A program made the translations under genes and the position numbers. This document shows, one piece after another, positions 1 to 7,858 of a DNA stretch of 64,000 nucleotides; the stretch's first letter is position 1, and every line of letters begins with the position of its first letter. Under the pieces are notes generated by a model. It was not told the origin of the DNA, did no database searches, and worked only from the letters and a program-made list of their open reading frames with translations. The stretch is from Streptomyces sp. NBC_00459 (GTDB lineage Bacteria; Actinomycetota; Actinomycetes; Streptomycetales; Streptomycetaceae), in assembly GCF_036013955.1 (NCBI RefSeq), contig NZ_CP107903.1, positions 248,001 through 312,000 of the forward strand, in the 5' to 3' direction.

Positions 1-97
1 CCTCCAGTTTGGGAATGTCCTTCGCCGTCATCTCCAGGGAGAAGTCCTCAAGCAATGATGTGCTGACCGCTGTTCGTGTCGTGGTGGCGGGAGTCAT
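1..97 (-). CDS. metF: MetF-like methylenetetrahydrofolate reductase, 5' end only
   Basis: Only the first 32 codons lie in the window. Reading leftward from the ATG at 97-95, the product begins MTPATTTRTAVST and continues with LLEDFSLEMTAKDIPKLE, which resembles the N-terminus of MetF-type 5,10-methylenetetrahydrofolate reductases of C1 and aromatic demethylation loci. A purine-rich GAAAG precedes the ATG. This family interconverts 5-methyl-THF and 5,10-methylene-THF and would regenerate the methyl acceptor of the neighbouring demethylase, which lies upstream on the same strand (274-1617). The fragment is very short, so the family call rests on about 18 residues and on context. Confidence 0.55.
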   Translation of the reverse strand, partial: MTPATTTRTAVSTSLLEDFSLEMTAKDIPKLE

Positions 98-273
98 CGT
101 CTTTCGTCTCGCTTTCTCGTCCGGGGGGCGAATGCTGGGCACCCGGGGCACCGCCGAGGCGGAGGATCAAGCCCTGCGCCGCCCCCGCGCGCCGTCACCA
201 GGGCGCGGGGGCTGGACGGCGGAGGGAGCTCCGTGGCGCGGGGCCGGCGCGATGCGCGTGCGGCCGGCTGTCG

Positions 274-1617
274 TCAGCGGTCGCGGCGGTAGAGGGTGCG
301 CGCGTGCTGGTTGAACGGGGAGGGCTGCACGGTGGCACGGATACGGGGGAATCCGAGGTCGGCCCCGGGGTCGGTGCCTGCACCGGGGTGCTCGCCCCAG
401 GCCACCGTCACCTCTGTGCCCGGTACGGCGTGCTCGGAGTCGATCAGGGTCTGCGCGAGGACCGTGCCCATCGGGTCGATCGACGCGGTCTGCATCGTCG
501 TCCCGACCAGGCCCGCAGCGGTCTCCACCCGGTGGCGGGCGTAGGTGAGCACGAAGCCGGGATCCTCGCCACCGCCGAGGTCACGGCGTACGTCATCGGC
601 GTCGAGAACGAGGGTGACCTTGGTGCGGCGCACCTCGTCCTTGGCCTTCTCCAAGGCGTCGCGACCGACGAAGTCGTGGTTGAAGGAGATCATCTTCCCG
701 TAGCCCAGCTCGTACGGGGAGACGTAGTAGTCCTCGATGTCCTCGCTGAAGTAGCTGCCGTTCAGCGGACGTTTGCCCTCGATGCCGAACAGGGGCAGCT
801 GTCGGCGGTACTCCAGCAGTTCGGGGTCGGTGTAGATGCCGGGCACCGGTGAGGGGATCCAGCCGCTCTCCACGCTCGGCGTGGTGTAGGCCAGTGCGCC
901 CACCTGGACCAGGCCGAGCGGCTCGCCGGTCTTCAGGAACTTCTCGTGGACGTAACCGGCGTGCTCCCAGTGGCCGATGAACTCGAATCCGGCCTGGCCG
1001 GCCATACCATGGCGCAGGGCACGCAGGGGGCGTCCGTCGAGGGTGACCGCGGTGGAGTGGAAGAACTTCGTCTCCGGCAGCGGTCCGCCGAACGCGCGCT
1101 CGACCAGTTCCACGGCCAGCGGGCCCTGGATCTGGTAGCGGAAGAGCTTCGGGTCGCCGCCGCCCTGGCGGAAGGCGGAGGACGGGTCGGTGACGAAGCC
1201 GACGTCGTAGCCGCCCTTCTCCGCGTGGTACTGCACCCAGTGCTGTGCGGCCGGGATGCCGCTGAGCAGGTACTTGTTCTCGCCCTCACGGGCGAGGATC
1301 CCGTCGGTGACGATGTGGCCGCCCCGGGTGACCGGCACGTACTGCTTGGCCTGGCCGATCGCGAACTTCTCGAAGTTGTTCGCGCCGTGGTCGGCCAGCA
1401 CCTGCGTGGCGTCGGGGCCCTCGATCCACATGTCGTACATGTGATGCGAGAGGTTGAGCAGGGCCACGCCCTCGTGCCACGCGGCCTGCTCCCGGCGCCA
1501 GCCGGAGAACTCGCGCGCGACCACCTCGGGGGTCCACGGCTCGGCGCCCGGCTTCCACAGCAGATTGATCGCCGATCCGGCCTTGTCGATGCCGTCCTGG
1601 AGGGAGGGAATTGTCAT
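274..1617 (-). CDS. THF-dependent aromatic O-demethylase, LigM/GcvT family (copy A)
   Basis: A 447-aa aminomethyltransferase-fold protein. Its length and many motifs follow LigM, the vanillate/3-O-methylgallate O-demethylase of sphingomonads: EFSGWRREQAAWHEGVALLN and SHHMYDMWIEGPDA near residues 35-75, AKQYVPVT near 90, LRHGMAGQAGFEF near 200, ESGWIPSPVPGIYT near 255, and IEDYYVSPYELGYGK with HDFVGRDALE near 300-325. The family moves an aryl methyl group to tetrahydrofolate in the cytoplasm, giving a phenol and 5-methyl-THF. The ATG at 1617 has AAGGA seven bases upstream. Placement between a MetF start and folP supports folate-linked demethylation. Syringate, vanillate or another methoxy-aromatic could be the substrate. 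A sarcosine or DMSP demethylase is a less likely alternative. Confidence 0.82.
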   Translation of the reverse strand: MTIPSLQDGIDKAGSAINLLWKPGAEPWTPEVVAREFSGWRREQAAWHEGVALLNLSHHMYDMWIEGPDATQVLADHGANNFEKFAIGQAKQYVPVTRGGHIVTDGILAREGENKYLLSGIPAAQHWVQYHAEKGGYDVGFVTDPSSAFRQGGGDPKLFRYQIQGPLAVELVERAFGGPLPETKFFHSTAVTLDGRPLRALRHGMAGQAGFEFIGHWEHAGYVHEKFLKTGEPLGLVQVGALAYTTPSVESGWIPSPVPGIYTDPELLEYRRQLPLFGIEGKRPLNGSYFSEDIEDYYVSPYELGYGKMISFNHDFVGRDALEKAKDEVRRTKVTLVLDADDVRRDLGGGEDPGFVLTYARHRVETAAGLVGTTMQTASIDPMGTVLAQTLIDSEHAVPGTEVTVAWGEHPGAGTDPGADLGFPRIRATVQPSPFNQHARTLYRRDR

Positions 1618-1661
1618 CTGCGGGTCCTTCTCGTCGTTCGCCGGAATGTGTTCCGGCGTGA

Positions 1662-1695
1662 ACTAGATCGATCTAGTGCTATATCGATCCAGCAC
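1662..1695. promoter_or_regulatory. Tandem overlapping operator palindromes before demethylase A
   Basis: The perfect 16-bp palindrome ACTAGATCGATCTAGT (1662-1677) is overlapped by GTGCTATATCGATCCAGCAC (1676-1695), a 20-bp imperfect palindrome centred on ATCGAT. They lie 45-78 bp upstream of the minus-strand demethylase start at 1617. Close relatives occur before folP and the first lysR gene, so a common dimeric repressor or activator probably binds them. The binding protein is not identified from sequence. Confidence 0.6.
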
Positions 1696-1781
1696 GTTAG
1701 CGCAGCAACCTCATTCAGGTGACTACGGCGTTACGAATGCATTGCGTGCGCCACTTGCACCCTGCGGGCGCTCGCCGGCGC

Positions 1782-2735
1782 TCACGGACACGCGCCGGTG
1801 CCCAGGCGTCTCCCCAGGCATCCAGGGGCACTCAAGGTCGGGCCCGTCGCGGTCGAGGGCGCCACGTACGCGGCGGCCATGCGCACCGCGTCGAGGCTCG
1901 CGCGGACGTCGTGCACGCGAACACAGAACGCGCCCGCCGCAGCGGCGAGCGCGGAGACGGCGGCCGTCGCCGGGTCCCGCCCTCCGGGCGGCACGTCGCC
2001 GGCCCCTCCGCTCGCGAGGGCCGCGCCGATGAAGCGTTTTCTCGACGCGCCGACGAGCAGGGGGAACCCCGACTGCCGCAGCGTCCCCAGGCCGGCCAGG
2101 AGCGTCCAGTCGTGCTCGGTCCGTTTGGAGAAGCCGAGTCCTGGGTCGAGGACGATACGGGCCGGGTCGATCCCCTGTGCCGTCAACTGCCTTACGCGTG
2201 AGTCGAGTTCGGCAGCGACCTCGGCGACGACGTCACGGTACTCGGCGTGGCGGTCCATCTCCCGGCTGGGCGCACGCCAGTGCGTGGCGACGTACAGGAC
2301 GCCGGCCGCGGCGATCGCCGGTGCCATGTCCGGGTCGGCCAGACCGCCACTGACGTCGTTTACCAGACACGCTCCCGCTTCGACGGCGGCCCGGGCCACG
2401 GGGGCGTGCATCGTGTCGATGCTCACGCGCACCCCGGCGCGGGCGAGTTCACTCACCACCGGGACGGTCCGGGCCAGCTCCTCGGCCACGGCCACGGGCC
2501 GCGCTCCCGGCCGGGTCGACTCGCCGCCCACGTCGACGATGTCCGCACCCTGGGCGGCAAGCTCCAGCCCTCGGGCGATCGCCTGCCGGGTCCGCGCGTA
2601 CAGGCCGCCGTCGGAGAAGGAGTCGGGTGTCACGTTGAGGATGCCCATCACCAGACACCGGCCCGGCCGGGGCAGTCCCTCCGGCCGTGGGGATGCCCCC
2701 GGCTGCCGGGCGGCCGGGCTTTCCGTGGTTGACAT
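1782..2735 (-). CDS. folP: Dihydropteroate synthase (FolP family), catabolic-locus copy
   Basis: A 317-aa protein with the pterin-binding TIM-barrel signatures of dihydropteroate synthase: GILNVTPDSFSDGG near residue 31, DIVDVGGESTRPGA near 65, VSIDTMHAP near 105, VNDVSGGLADPDM near 125, DPGLGFSKRTEHDW near 195 and GASRKRFIGA near 230. The enzyme condenses 6-hydroxymethyl-dihydropterin diphosphate with p-aminobenzoate in folate synthesis. The ATG at 2735 is preferred over an in-frame TTG nine bases earlier because AAGGAGG sits nine bases before it. The gene is not in a folate operon. It sits behind a THF-dependent demethylase under similar operators, which suggests raised folate supply during demethylation. 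That role is inference. Confidence 0.85.
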   Translation of the reverse strand: MSTTESPAARQPGASPRPEGLPRPGRCLVMGILNVTPDSFSDGGLYARTRQAIARGLELAAQGADIVDVGGESTRPGARPVAVAEELARTVPVVSELARAGVRVSIDTMHAPVARAAVEAGACLVNDVSGGLADPDMAPAIAAAGVLYVATHWRAPSREMDRHAEYRDVVAEVAAELDSRVRQLTAQGIDPARIVLDPGLGFSKRTEHDWTLLAGLGTLRQSGFPLLVGASRKRFIGAALASGGAGDVPPGGRDPATAAVSALAAAAGAFCVRVHDVRASLDAVRMAAAYVAPSTATGPTLSAPGCLGRRLGTGACP

Positions 2736-3284
2736 CGGCGGCAACCTCCTTGGTCCCGCTCCTGCGGGGACGAGATGCTAAATCGATTTTGTCGGACGAC
2801 GCAAGAGTTTCGCTAAATCGTTCTAGTACGCTGCGCGGGCAGATGCAGGAATGGTGGGAGCGATCGTAGGGGCCGTCACACCCCCACCGGTCGAAAGCTG
2901 ATGTTGCGCCCCGAACGGGCACGGGCCGGGCGTCCGCGTCAGGACTGCGGCGACCTCGCATACGGGTGGCCGGCGGGCCGGGGCAGTGCGGGAAGCGCAA
3001 TCTTTGGTTGTCTCCCACGCCCTTCCGCGTGCCGGCCCATGTCCCGAGACTTCCCGCAATCGATCGCTCATCGGCCCGCCGACCGGGCCTGTGCGGCGCG
3101 GCGGGAGTGAGCGATGGACACCGTGCCCCATGGCCACCGGACAGCGCACACGCGGGCCCGACGCGGCCCGGACTCCCCTTCCCCTCGGACTCGTCCCCAC
3201 CACGGCAATCGCCCTGAGCGGCACCCGGCGGTGGCATGTGCCCGCCCGGGACAGCGCGAACTCTCGACCATGGAGGTACAAGCA
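2736..3284. promoter_or_regulatory. Divergent intergenic region between folP and the ABC importer, with two operators
   Basis: This 549-bp stretch has no convincing gene. It holds CTAAATCGATTTTG (2778-2791) and GCTAAATCGTTCTAGT (2812-2827), both variants of the CTAGATCGWTCTAG palindrome found at 1662 and 9408. The first lies about 45 bp before the folP start and the second about 80 bp before it. They could also control the importer, which is transcribed in the opposite direction. The importer start is preceded by GGAGG at 3272-3276. Confidence 0.5.
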
Positions 3285-4439
3285 ATGGCGCTTACCAGAA
3301 GAGGGTGGCCGGCCCTGGCCACGGCCCTGCTCCTCGCGTCGGCGGTGCTGGCAGGATGCGGCTCCGGCGGCGGCACCGCCTCGTCGGGCAGCACCGTCTC
3401 CGCCTCGGGCCTCAGCACGGCCGAGAAGAAGGTGGCGGCTCTCCAGGCCGGGGTCAGTGACTACCCCGTCCCCACCACCGACGTGCGGGGCGTCGCCGGG
3501 TTCAAGGGTCGCAAGGTCTACTACATCCCGTTCCTCCAGCAGATCCCCGCCTTCGCGGACGCGGCACGGTCGATGCGCGAGGCGCTCGCCAGGGCCGGGC
3601 TCTCCCAGCAGGTGTGTGACGGCAAGGCCCAGCCCAGCGCGATCGCCGCCTGCGTCCAGCAGGCCATCGCGGCGGACGCCGCCGGAATCATCCTGGAAGC
3701 CGTCCCCTACGGCATGGCCCAGAACGCCCTCGACACGGCCAAGGCCAAGGGCATCCCGATCGTCGTCGCGGACCAGGACCCCCCGGCCGGTTTCACCAAC
3801 AGCAACCAGGTGGCCTACATACCGGGGGCGACCACTCAGGCGAGCGCCATCGCCTGGTGGGTCATCGCCGACTCCAGGGGCAAGGCCGATCTGATCATCA
3901 CGGAGTCGGCCGACAACCCGTCGGCGACGAAGTACGTGACCGACTCGCTTCCCATCTACAAGAAGTACTGCCCCGGCTGCACCGTCGAGGTCAAGGTGAT
4001 CACCGCCTCGACGCCGGCGCTGCTGGCCTCGAACGCGAGCTCCAACATCCTGGCCAACCCGAAGGCCACCTACTACTTCACCCAGTTCGAGGACAGCCTC
4101 CAGCCCACCATCCAGGGCATCCAGCAGTCGGGGCGCGCTTCCGGCATCTCCCTGTCCGTGACGGCGGGTTCGGTGAACGGCCTGGGCCTGCTCAAGGGCG
4201 ACTCGGCGGTCAAGGCCGTCGTGGCCGTGGACATGGCCTATGCCGGATATGCCATGACCGACCAGATCCTGCGCATGATGACGAGCTCCGGGCCCGTCGA
4301 GGAGACCTTCCCGATGCGGCTGTTCACCGAGCAGAACATCGCCGGCATCAAGGTGACGGCCGCCGCCCAGACCTCCGGTGAGTGGTTCGGTGACGCGTCG
4401 TTCCACGAGGACTTCGCCAGGCTCTGGGGTGTCTCGTGA
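3285..4439 (+). CDS. ABC importer substrate-binding lipoprotein (sugar-type, periplasmic-binding family 4)
   Basis: A 384-aa exported protein. The N-terminus MALTRRGW is followed by a hydrophobic segment ending in the lipobox LAGC (cysteine near residue 25), so it should be a membrane-anchored lipoprotein. The body matches ribose-type binding proteins: KVYYIPFLQQIPAFADAA near residue 80, then AADAAGIILEAVPYGMAQNA and KGIPIVVADQDPPAG. The start ATG at 3285 has GGAGG eight bases upstream; longer in-frame starts lack a signal peptide. It opens an operon with the ATPase (16-bp gap) and the permease. The ligand cannot be read from sequence. Given the neighbours, an aromatic compound or glycoside is as plausible as a free sugar. 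Confidence 0.83.
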   Translation: MALTRRGWPALATALLLASAVLAGCGSGGGTASSGSTVSASGLSTAEKKVAALQAGVSDYPVPTTDVRGVAGFKGRKVYYIPFLQQIPAFADAARSMREALARAGLSQQVCDGKAQPSAIAACVQQAIAADAAGIILEAVPYGMAQNALDTAKAKGIPIVVADQDPPAGFTNSNQVAYIPGATTQASAIAWWVIADSRGKADLIITESADNPSATKYVTDSLPIYKKYCPGCTVEVKVITASTPALLASNASSNILANPKATYYFTQFEDSLQPTIQGIQQSGRASGISLSVTAGSVNGLGLLKGDSAVKAVVAVDMAYAGYAMTDQILRMMTSSGPVEETFPMRLFTEQNIAGIKVTAAAQTSGEWFGDASFHEDFARLWGVS

Positions 4440-4455
4440 CGAAGGGGTACACGCC

Positions 4456-6039
4456 ATGAACACTGTTTCCCGGGCCCACCCACCGGACGCGGAACGGCCC
4501 CAGCGCCTCGAAGTGGCAGGGCTGTCCAAGACGTTCGGCTCGACACGGGCGCTCAGCGACGTCCGGCTGCGGGTCGCCCACGGAGAGCTGCACGGGCTCG
4601 TGGGCCAGAACGGATGCGGGAAGTCCACCCTCGTCAAGATCCTCACGGGTGTGCACTCTCCCGATCCGGGAGCGTCCGTGACCGTGGACGGGCTGCGTCT
4701 GGACCTGCCGATCCGCCCGCTGCGGCAACGGGCCGCGGGAGTCTCGGTCGTCCATCAGAATCTCGGCCTGGTCGACGACTTGACGGTCTGGGAGAACGTG
4801 CGGCTGGGCCACTACCGCGCGGGCCGTCTCTCCCGGCGGATCAACCGCCGGGAGGAACAACGGGCGGCGCAGCAGGTGCTCGCCGGGCTGGGCCACCCGC
4901 TCGACGCCGACCGGAAGGCCGGTTCGCTCTCGGCCCAGGATCGAGCCGTGGTCGCCATCGCCCGGGCGGTGCAGGACCATCCACCCGGCAGCGGACTGAT
5001 CATCTTCGACGAGTCGACACGGGCCCTGGGCAGATCGGCGCGGACCCGTTTCTTCGAGATGGTCCGGTCCCTCGTCGCGGAGGGCACCTCGGTGCTGCTG
5101 ATCTCCCACCAGTTGGAGGAGATCGTCGAGGTGACCGACCGGGTCACCGTCCTGCGTGACGGCACGGTGATCGAGGGGGGCCTGCCCACCCGCGAGGTGG
5201 ACGAGACCTCGCTCACGCGCATGATGCTCGGACGCCACCTCGTCACCCAAGGCCCGCGGGCGAGCCACGCCCAGAGCCGGCCCGCGGCCTCCGTGCGGGG
5301 CCTCTCGGTCGGCGCGGTGAACGGCCTCGACCTCGCAGTCCGGCGCGGCGAGATCGTCGGCCTGACGGGTCTGGTCGGATCGGGGTTCGTGGAGGTGGCC
5401 GAGGCACTGGCGGGCGCACGCACAGCTCGCGCCGGCACCCTGTCCCTACGCGGGCACGACCTGGCCCTGGACCGTGGGCGGGGCAGCTCCGGGCCGTTCG
5501 TGCGGGCGGGGGTGGCGTTCGTGCCCGAACGCCGTCTGGAGTCGGGGCTGGCCGGTGAGCTCTCGGTGGCCGAGAACCTGACTCTGCCCCGGGTGGGCCG
5601 GCGCGGCGGCCCACTGCGGATCGGCGCGGCGTGGCAGGCCGAGGTGACCGCCGCGATGATCACGAAACTCGATATCCGACCGCCCGACCCCCACGCACCG
5701 GTCCACACGCTGAGCGGCGGCAACCAGCAGAAGGTACTGCTGGCCAAGTGGCTGGCCGACGCACCCGAGCTGCTCGTGCTGAACGAACCGACGCAGGCAG
5801 TCGACGTCGGCGCCCGCCACGACATCATCGAGGCGGTCCGGGCCGCCGCGCGCGACGGCTGCGCGGTCGTCATCGCCTCGATCGACCCGACCGACCTCGC
5901 GGTGCTGTGCGACAGGGTGCTGGTCTTCCGGGACGGCCAGGTCACCAGGGAACTCACCGGCGATCTGGAACAGGACACCGTCGTGCGCGCCGTCTTCGAC
6001 GACGACGCAAGGCCTCAGGGAAAGGAACAGGCCGACTGA
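4456..6039 (+). CDS. Sugar-type ABC transporter ATPase with tandem nucleotide-binding domains
   Basis: A 527-aa protein with two ABC domains, as in RbsA/XylG. Domain 1 has Walker A GQNGCGKST near residue 55, a signature-like LSAQDRAVVAIARAV near 160, and Walker B LIIFDEST near 180. Domain 2 has a degenerate Walker A (GLVGSGFVE near 315), the signature LSGGNQQKVLLAKW near 425 and Walker B LLVLNEPTQAVD near 445. One canonical and one degenerate P-loop is usual for the family. It powers import by the permease, whose start overlaps its stop by one base. The start at 4456 was chosen because it follows the lipoprotein gene at normal spacing with GAAGGGG upstream. Confidence 0.88.
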   Translation: MNTVSRAHPPDAERPQRLEVAGLSKTFGSTRALSDVRLRVAHGELHGLVGQNGCGKSTLVKILTGVHSPDPGASVTVDGLRLDLPIRPLRQRAAGVSVVHQNLGLVDDLTVWENVRLGHYRAGRLSRRINRREEQRAAQQVLAGLGHPLDADRKAGSLSAQDRAVVAIARAVQDHPPGSGLIIFDESTRALGRSARTRFFEMVRSLVAEGTSVLLISHQLEEIVEVTDRVTVLRDGTVIEGGLPTREVDETSLTRMMLGRHLVTQGPRASHAQSRPAASVRGLSVGAVNGLDLAVRRGEIVGLTGLVGSGFVEVAEALAGARTARAGTLSLRGHDLALDRGRGSSGPFVRAGVAFVPERRLESGLAGELSVAENLTLPRVGRRGGPLRIGAAWQAEVTAAMITKLDIRPPDPHAPVHTLSGGNQQKVLLAKWLADAPELLVLNEPTQAVDVGARHDIIEAVRAAARDGCAVVIASIDPTDLAVLCDRVLVFRDGQVTRELTGDLEQDTVVRAVFDDDARPQGKEQAD

Positions 6040-7067
6040 TGGACGTCGCCCGCCGGAAAGATCTCGCCCCTCCCCCACCCGCGCCGCAAGCGGCGCACGG
6101 CGCGAAGCAGGTATCGGCCTCCGCCCAGGTCCGGCGCGTGGCATCGCGCTACGCGGTGATCGGTGTCTGGGCAGTCATGATCGCGGTGTACACGGTCGCG
6201 GAGCCAGGGCTGTTCCTGACCGAGGGGACCTTCCAGACCATCTTCGGCTCCCAGCAGGCCCTGGTGTTCCTGACCATGGCGCTGCTGTGCACCATCTGTG
6301 TCGGGGAGTTCGTGGACCTGTCCGTTCCGGCGGTCTTCGGGTTCTCCGCCACCGTCCTGCCCGTTCTTGTCGTCGACCACGGGTGGGGAGTGTGGCCGGC
6401 GGCGGCCGTCGCCCTCCTGGGCGCGATCGCCGTCGGCGCGGTCAACGGGCTGCTCGTCGTCGTGGTCGGGGTCAACACCATCGTGGCGACGCTGGGAATG
6501 GGCACCCTGTTGGGAGGCATCAGCCTCTGGATGTCGCATCTCAACACGGTCAGCGGTCTGCCGACCGGGTTCGGCAGGTTCGCGCTGTACCCCGTGGCCG
6601 GCCTGCCGGTCTCGTTCTTCTACGGTGTGGTGCTGGTGGCCGGATTCGCCTACGTCCTCGCCTTCACCCCGCTGGGCCGCCACATCCGCTTCGTCGGAGC
6701 CAACCGGGAGGTCAGCCGGCTCTCGGGCATCCACGTGAACCGGATCCGCCTCGGCTCCTTCATCGCCTCCGGCGCCATGTGCGGCGTCGGTGCGGTCATC
6801 GCCGTCGCGGCCCTGGGCGGTTACAACCCGACCACGTCCGACACCCTGCTCCTCCCGACGTTCGCGTCCGTCTTCCTCGGCACCGCGGTACTCCAGCCGG
6901 GGCGCTTCAACCCGGTAGGCACGTTCGTCGGCATCTACTTTCTGGCGACCGGGATCCTCGGACTCCAACTGCTGGGCCTGGAAGCCTGGGTCTCCTCCGT
7001 CTTCTACGGAGGTGTCCTCATAGCAGCGGTCACCATCGCGACCGTGCTGCGCCGCCGAACCACGTGA
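6039..7067 (+). CDS. Sugar-type ABC transporter permease (RbsC/BPD_transp_2 family)
   Basis: A 342-aa integral membrane protein with about nine to ten hydrophobic segments, starting near residue 38 and ending with VLIAAVTIATVL. The family motif region appears as VGVNTIVATLGMGTLLGGI near residue 145 and VGANREVSRLSGIHVNRIRLGSFIASG near 225. It forms the transmembrane channel for the preceding ATPase and lipoprotein. The ATG at 6039 overlaps the ATPase stop (TGATG), indicating translational coupling. A single permease gene implies a homodimer. Confidence 0.88.
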   Translation: MDVARRKDLAPPPPAPQAAHGAKQVSASAQVRRVASRYAVIGVWAVMIAVYTVAEPGLFLTEGTFQTIFGSQQALVFLTMALLCTICVGEFVDLSVPAVFGFSATVLPVLVVDHGWGVWPAAAVALLGAIAVGAVNGLLVVVVGVNTIVATLGMGTLLGGISLWMSHLNTVSGLPTGFGRFALYPVAGLPVSFFYGVVLVAGFAYVLAFTPLGRHIRFVGANREVSRLSGIHVNRIRLGSFIASGAMCGVGAVIAVAALGGYNPTTSDTLLLPTFASVFLGTAVLQPGRFNPVGTFVGIYFLATGILGLQLLGLEAWVSSVFYGGVLIAAVTIATVLRRRTT

Positions 7068-7224
7068 CCGACGCGCGCTGCGAACCGACCGGCACCGTCG
7101 TCGTCGACGACGAGCCGGGCAGCGGTTCTGAGGGTCCCGTGCGCCCGCGTGTCGCCCGGGGCCGGTTTCGCCGCGCGCGCCACGGCAACGCAGGTCTTCG
7201 GCAGTGCCGGCGGCGGCGCGTCCG

Positions 7225-7719
7225 TCAGGGTGTGGTGCCGGCCAGGGGCCACATCGCGGCGCCGGCCGGGTCCTCGCCGTCCAGCGCGACGGTCAGCTCC
7301 CGGAGCCGTCCGAGGACCTCGTCCTTGCCGTCGCCCAGCATCGCCGTCAGGACGCCGTCGATCCGGGCCATGCGTGCGCGGCCGTCCACGACACCGGCGA
7401 GACCGGTCTCGGTGAGCTCGTGGAGGATGACGCGCTTGTGCACGGGGTGCGGCAGCCGCCGGACCCACCCGATGCGCTCCAACTGGGAGAGGGCCGTGGT
7501 CACGCTCTGCGGTGTGATGTGGAAGCGGCGCGCGAGGTCCGACGCGGAGAGCAGGCCGAGTTCGTCGAGGTGGACGGCGAGTCCGAGCTGGGTCACCGTG
7601 ACCCCGAGCCCGTCGAGTGCGGTGTCGACGCGGCGGTGCACCGCCTGCTGGGCCCGCCAGAGCACATGGGGCAGCCCGTGCTCCCACGCGAATCCCACTT
7701 CGCCCGTTGCCAACGACAT
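7225..7719 (-). CDS. MarR-family transcriptional regulator
   Basis: A 164-aa winged-helix protein. The core reads LGLAVHLDELGLLSASDLARR, then ITPQSVTTALSQLERIGWVRR, then KRVILHELTETG, the helix-turn-helix and wing of MarR proteins. MarR members usually repress a divergent gene and respond to aromatic acids. Here the divergent gene is the LigM-like demethylase at 7859, and the 139-bp gap holds an AT-rich inverted repeat. It is therefore the likely sensor for this promoter. Whether it also binds the CTAGATCG palindromes elsewhere is unknown. Confidence 0.85.
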   Translation of the reverse strand: MSLATGEVGFAWEHGLPHVLWRAQQAVHRRVDTALDGLGVTVTQLGLAVHLDELGLLSASDLARRFHITPQSVTTALSQLERIGWVRRLPHPVHKRVILHELTETGLAGVVDGRARMARIDGVLTAMLGDGKDEVLGRLRELTVALDGEDPAGAAMWPLAGTTP

Positions 7720-7772
7720 GGTCGCCCTCCGTTCCGAGTGAAGCCATTATCGGTGCGGAATATTGTTTCAGA

Positions 7773-7793
7773 CATCTTAAAACTTTTCAGATG
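7773..7793. promoter_or_regulatory. Candidate MarR operator between divergent genes
   Basis: CATCT and AGATG form inverted arms around an 11-bp AT-rich centre, within a strikingly AT-rich island (7740-7800) in otherwise GC-rich DNA. It lies between the marR start at 7719 and the demethylase start at 7859, where an autoregulatory MarR site is expected. Confidence 0.45.
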
Positions 7794-7858
7794 ACTGATA
7801 TAGCCTGACGCTCACGCGGACAACGAGGCCGTGCGAGTCGCAGTGCGGAAGGAATGCC

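Noticed and set aside
76..852. Long plus-strand open frames opposite the first demethylase gene
   Set aside because: They are antisense shadows produced by GC-rich codon bias; residue composition is Arg/Gly-rich and no family matches, while the minus strand encodes a clear LigM-like protein.
2823..4646. 607-aa minus-strand open frame
   Set aside because: It lies antisense to the importer lipoprotein, is full of H/R/G runs and has no plausible start or domain. The opposite strand has a lipobox and binding-protein motifs.
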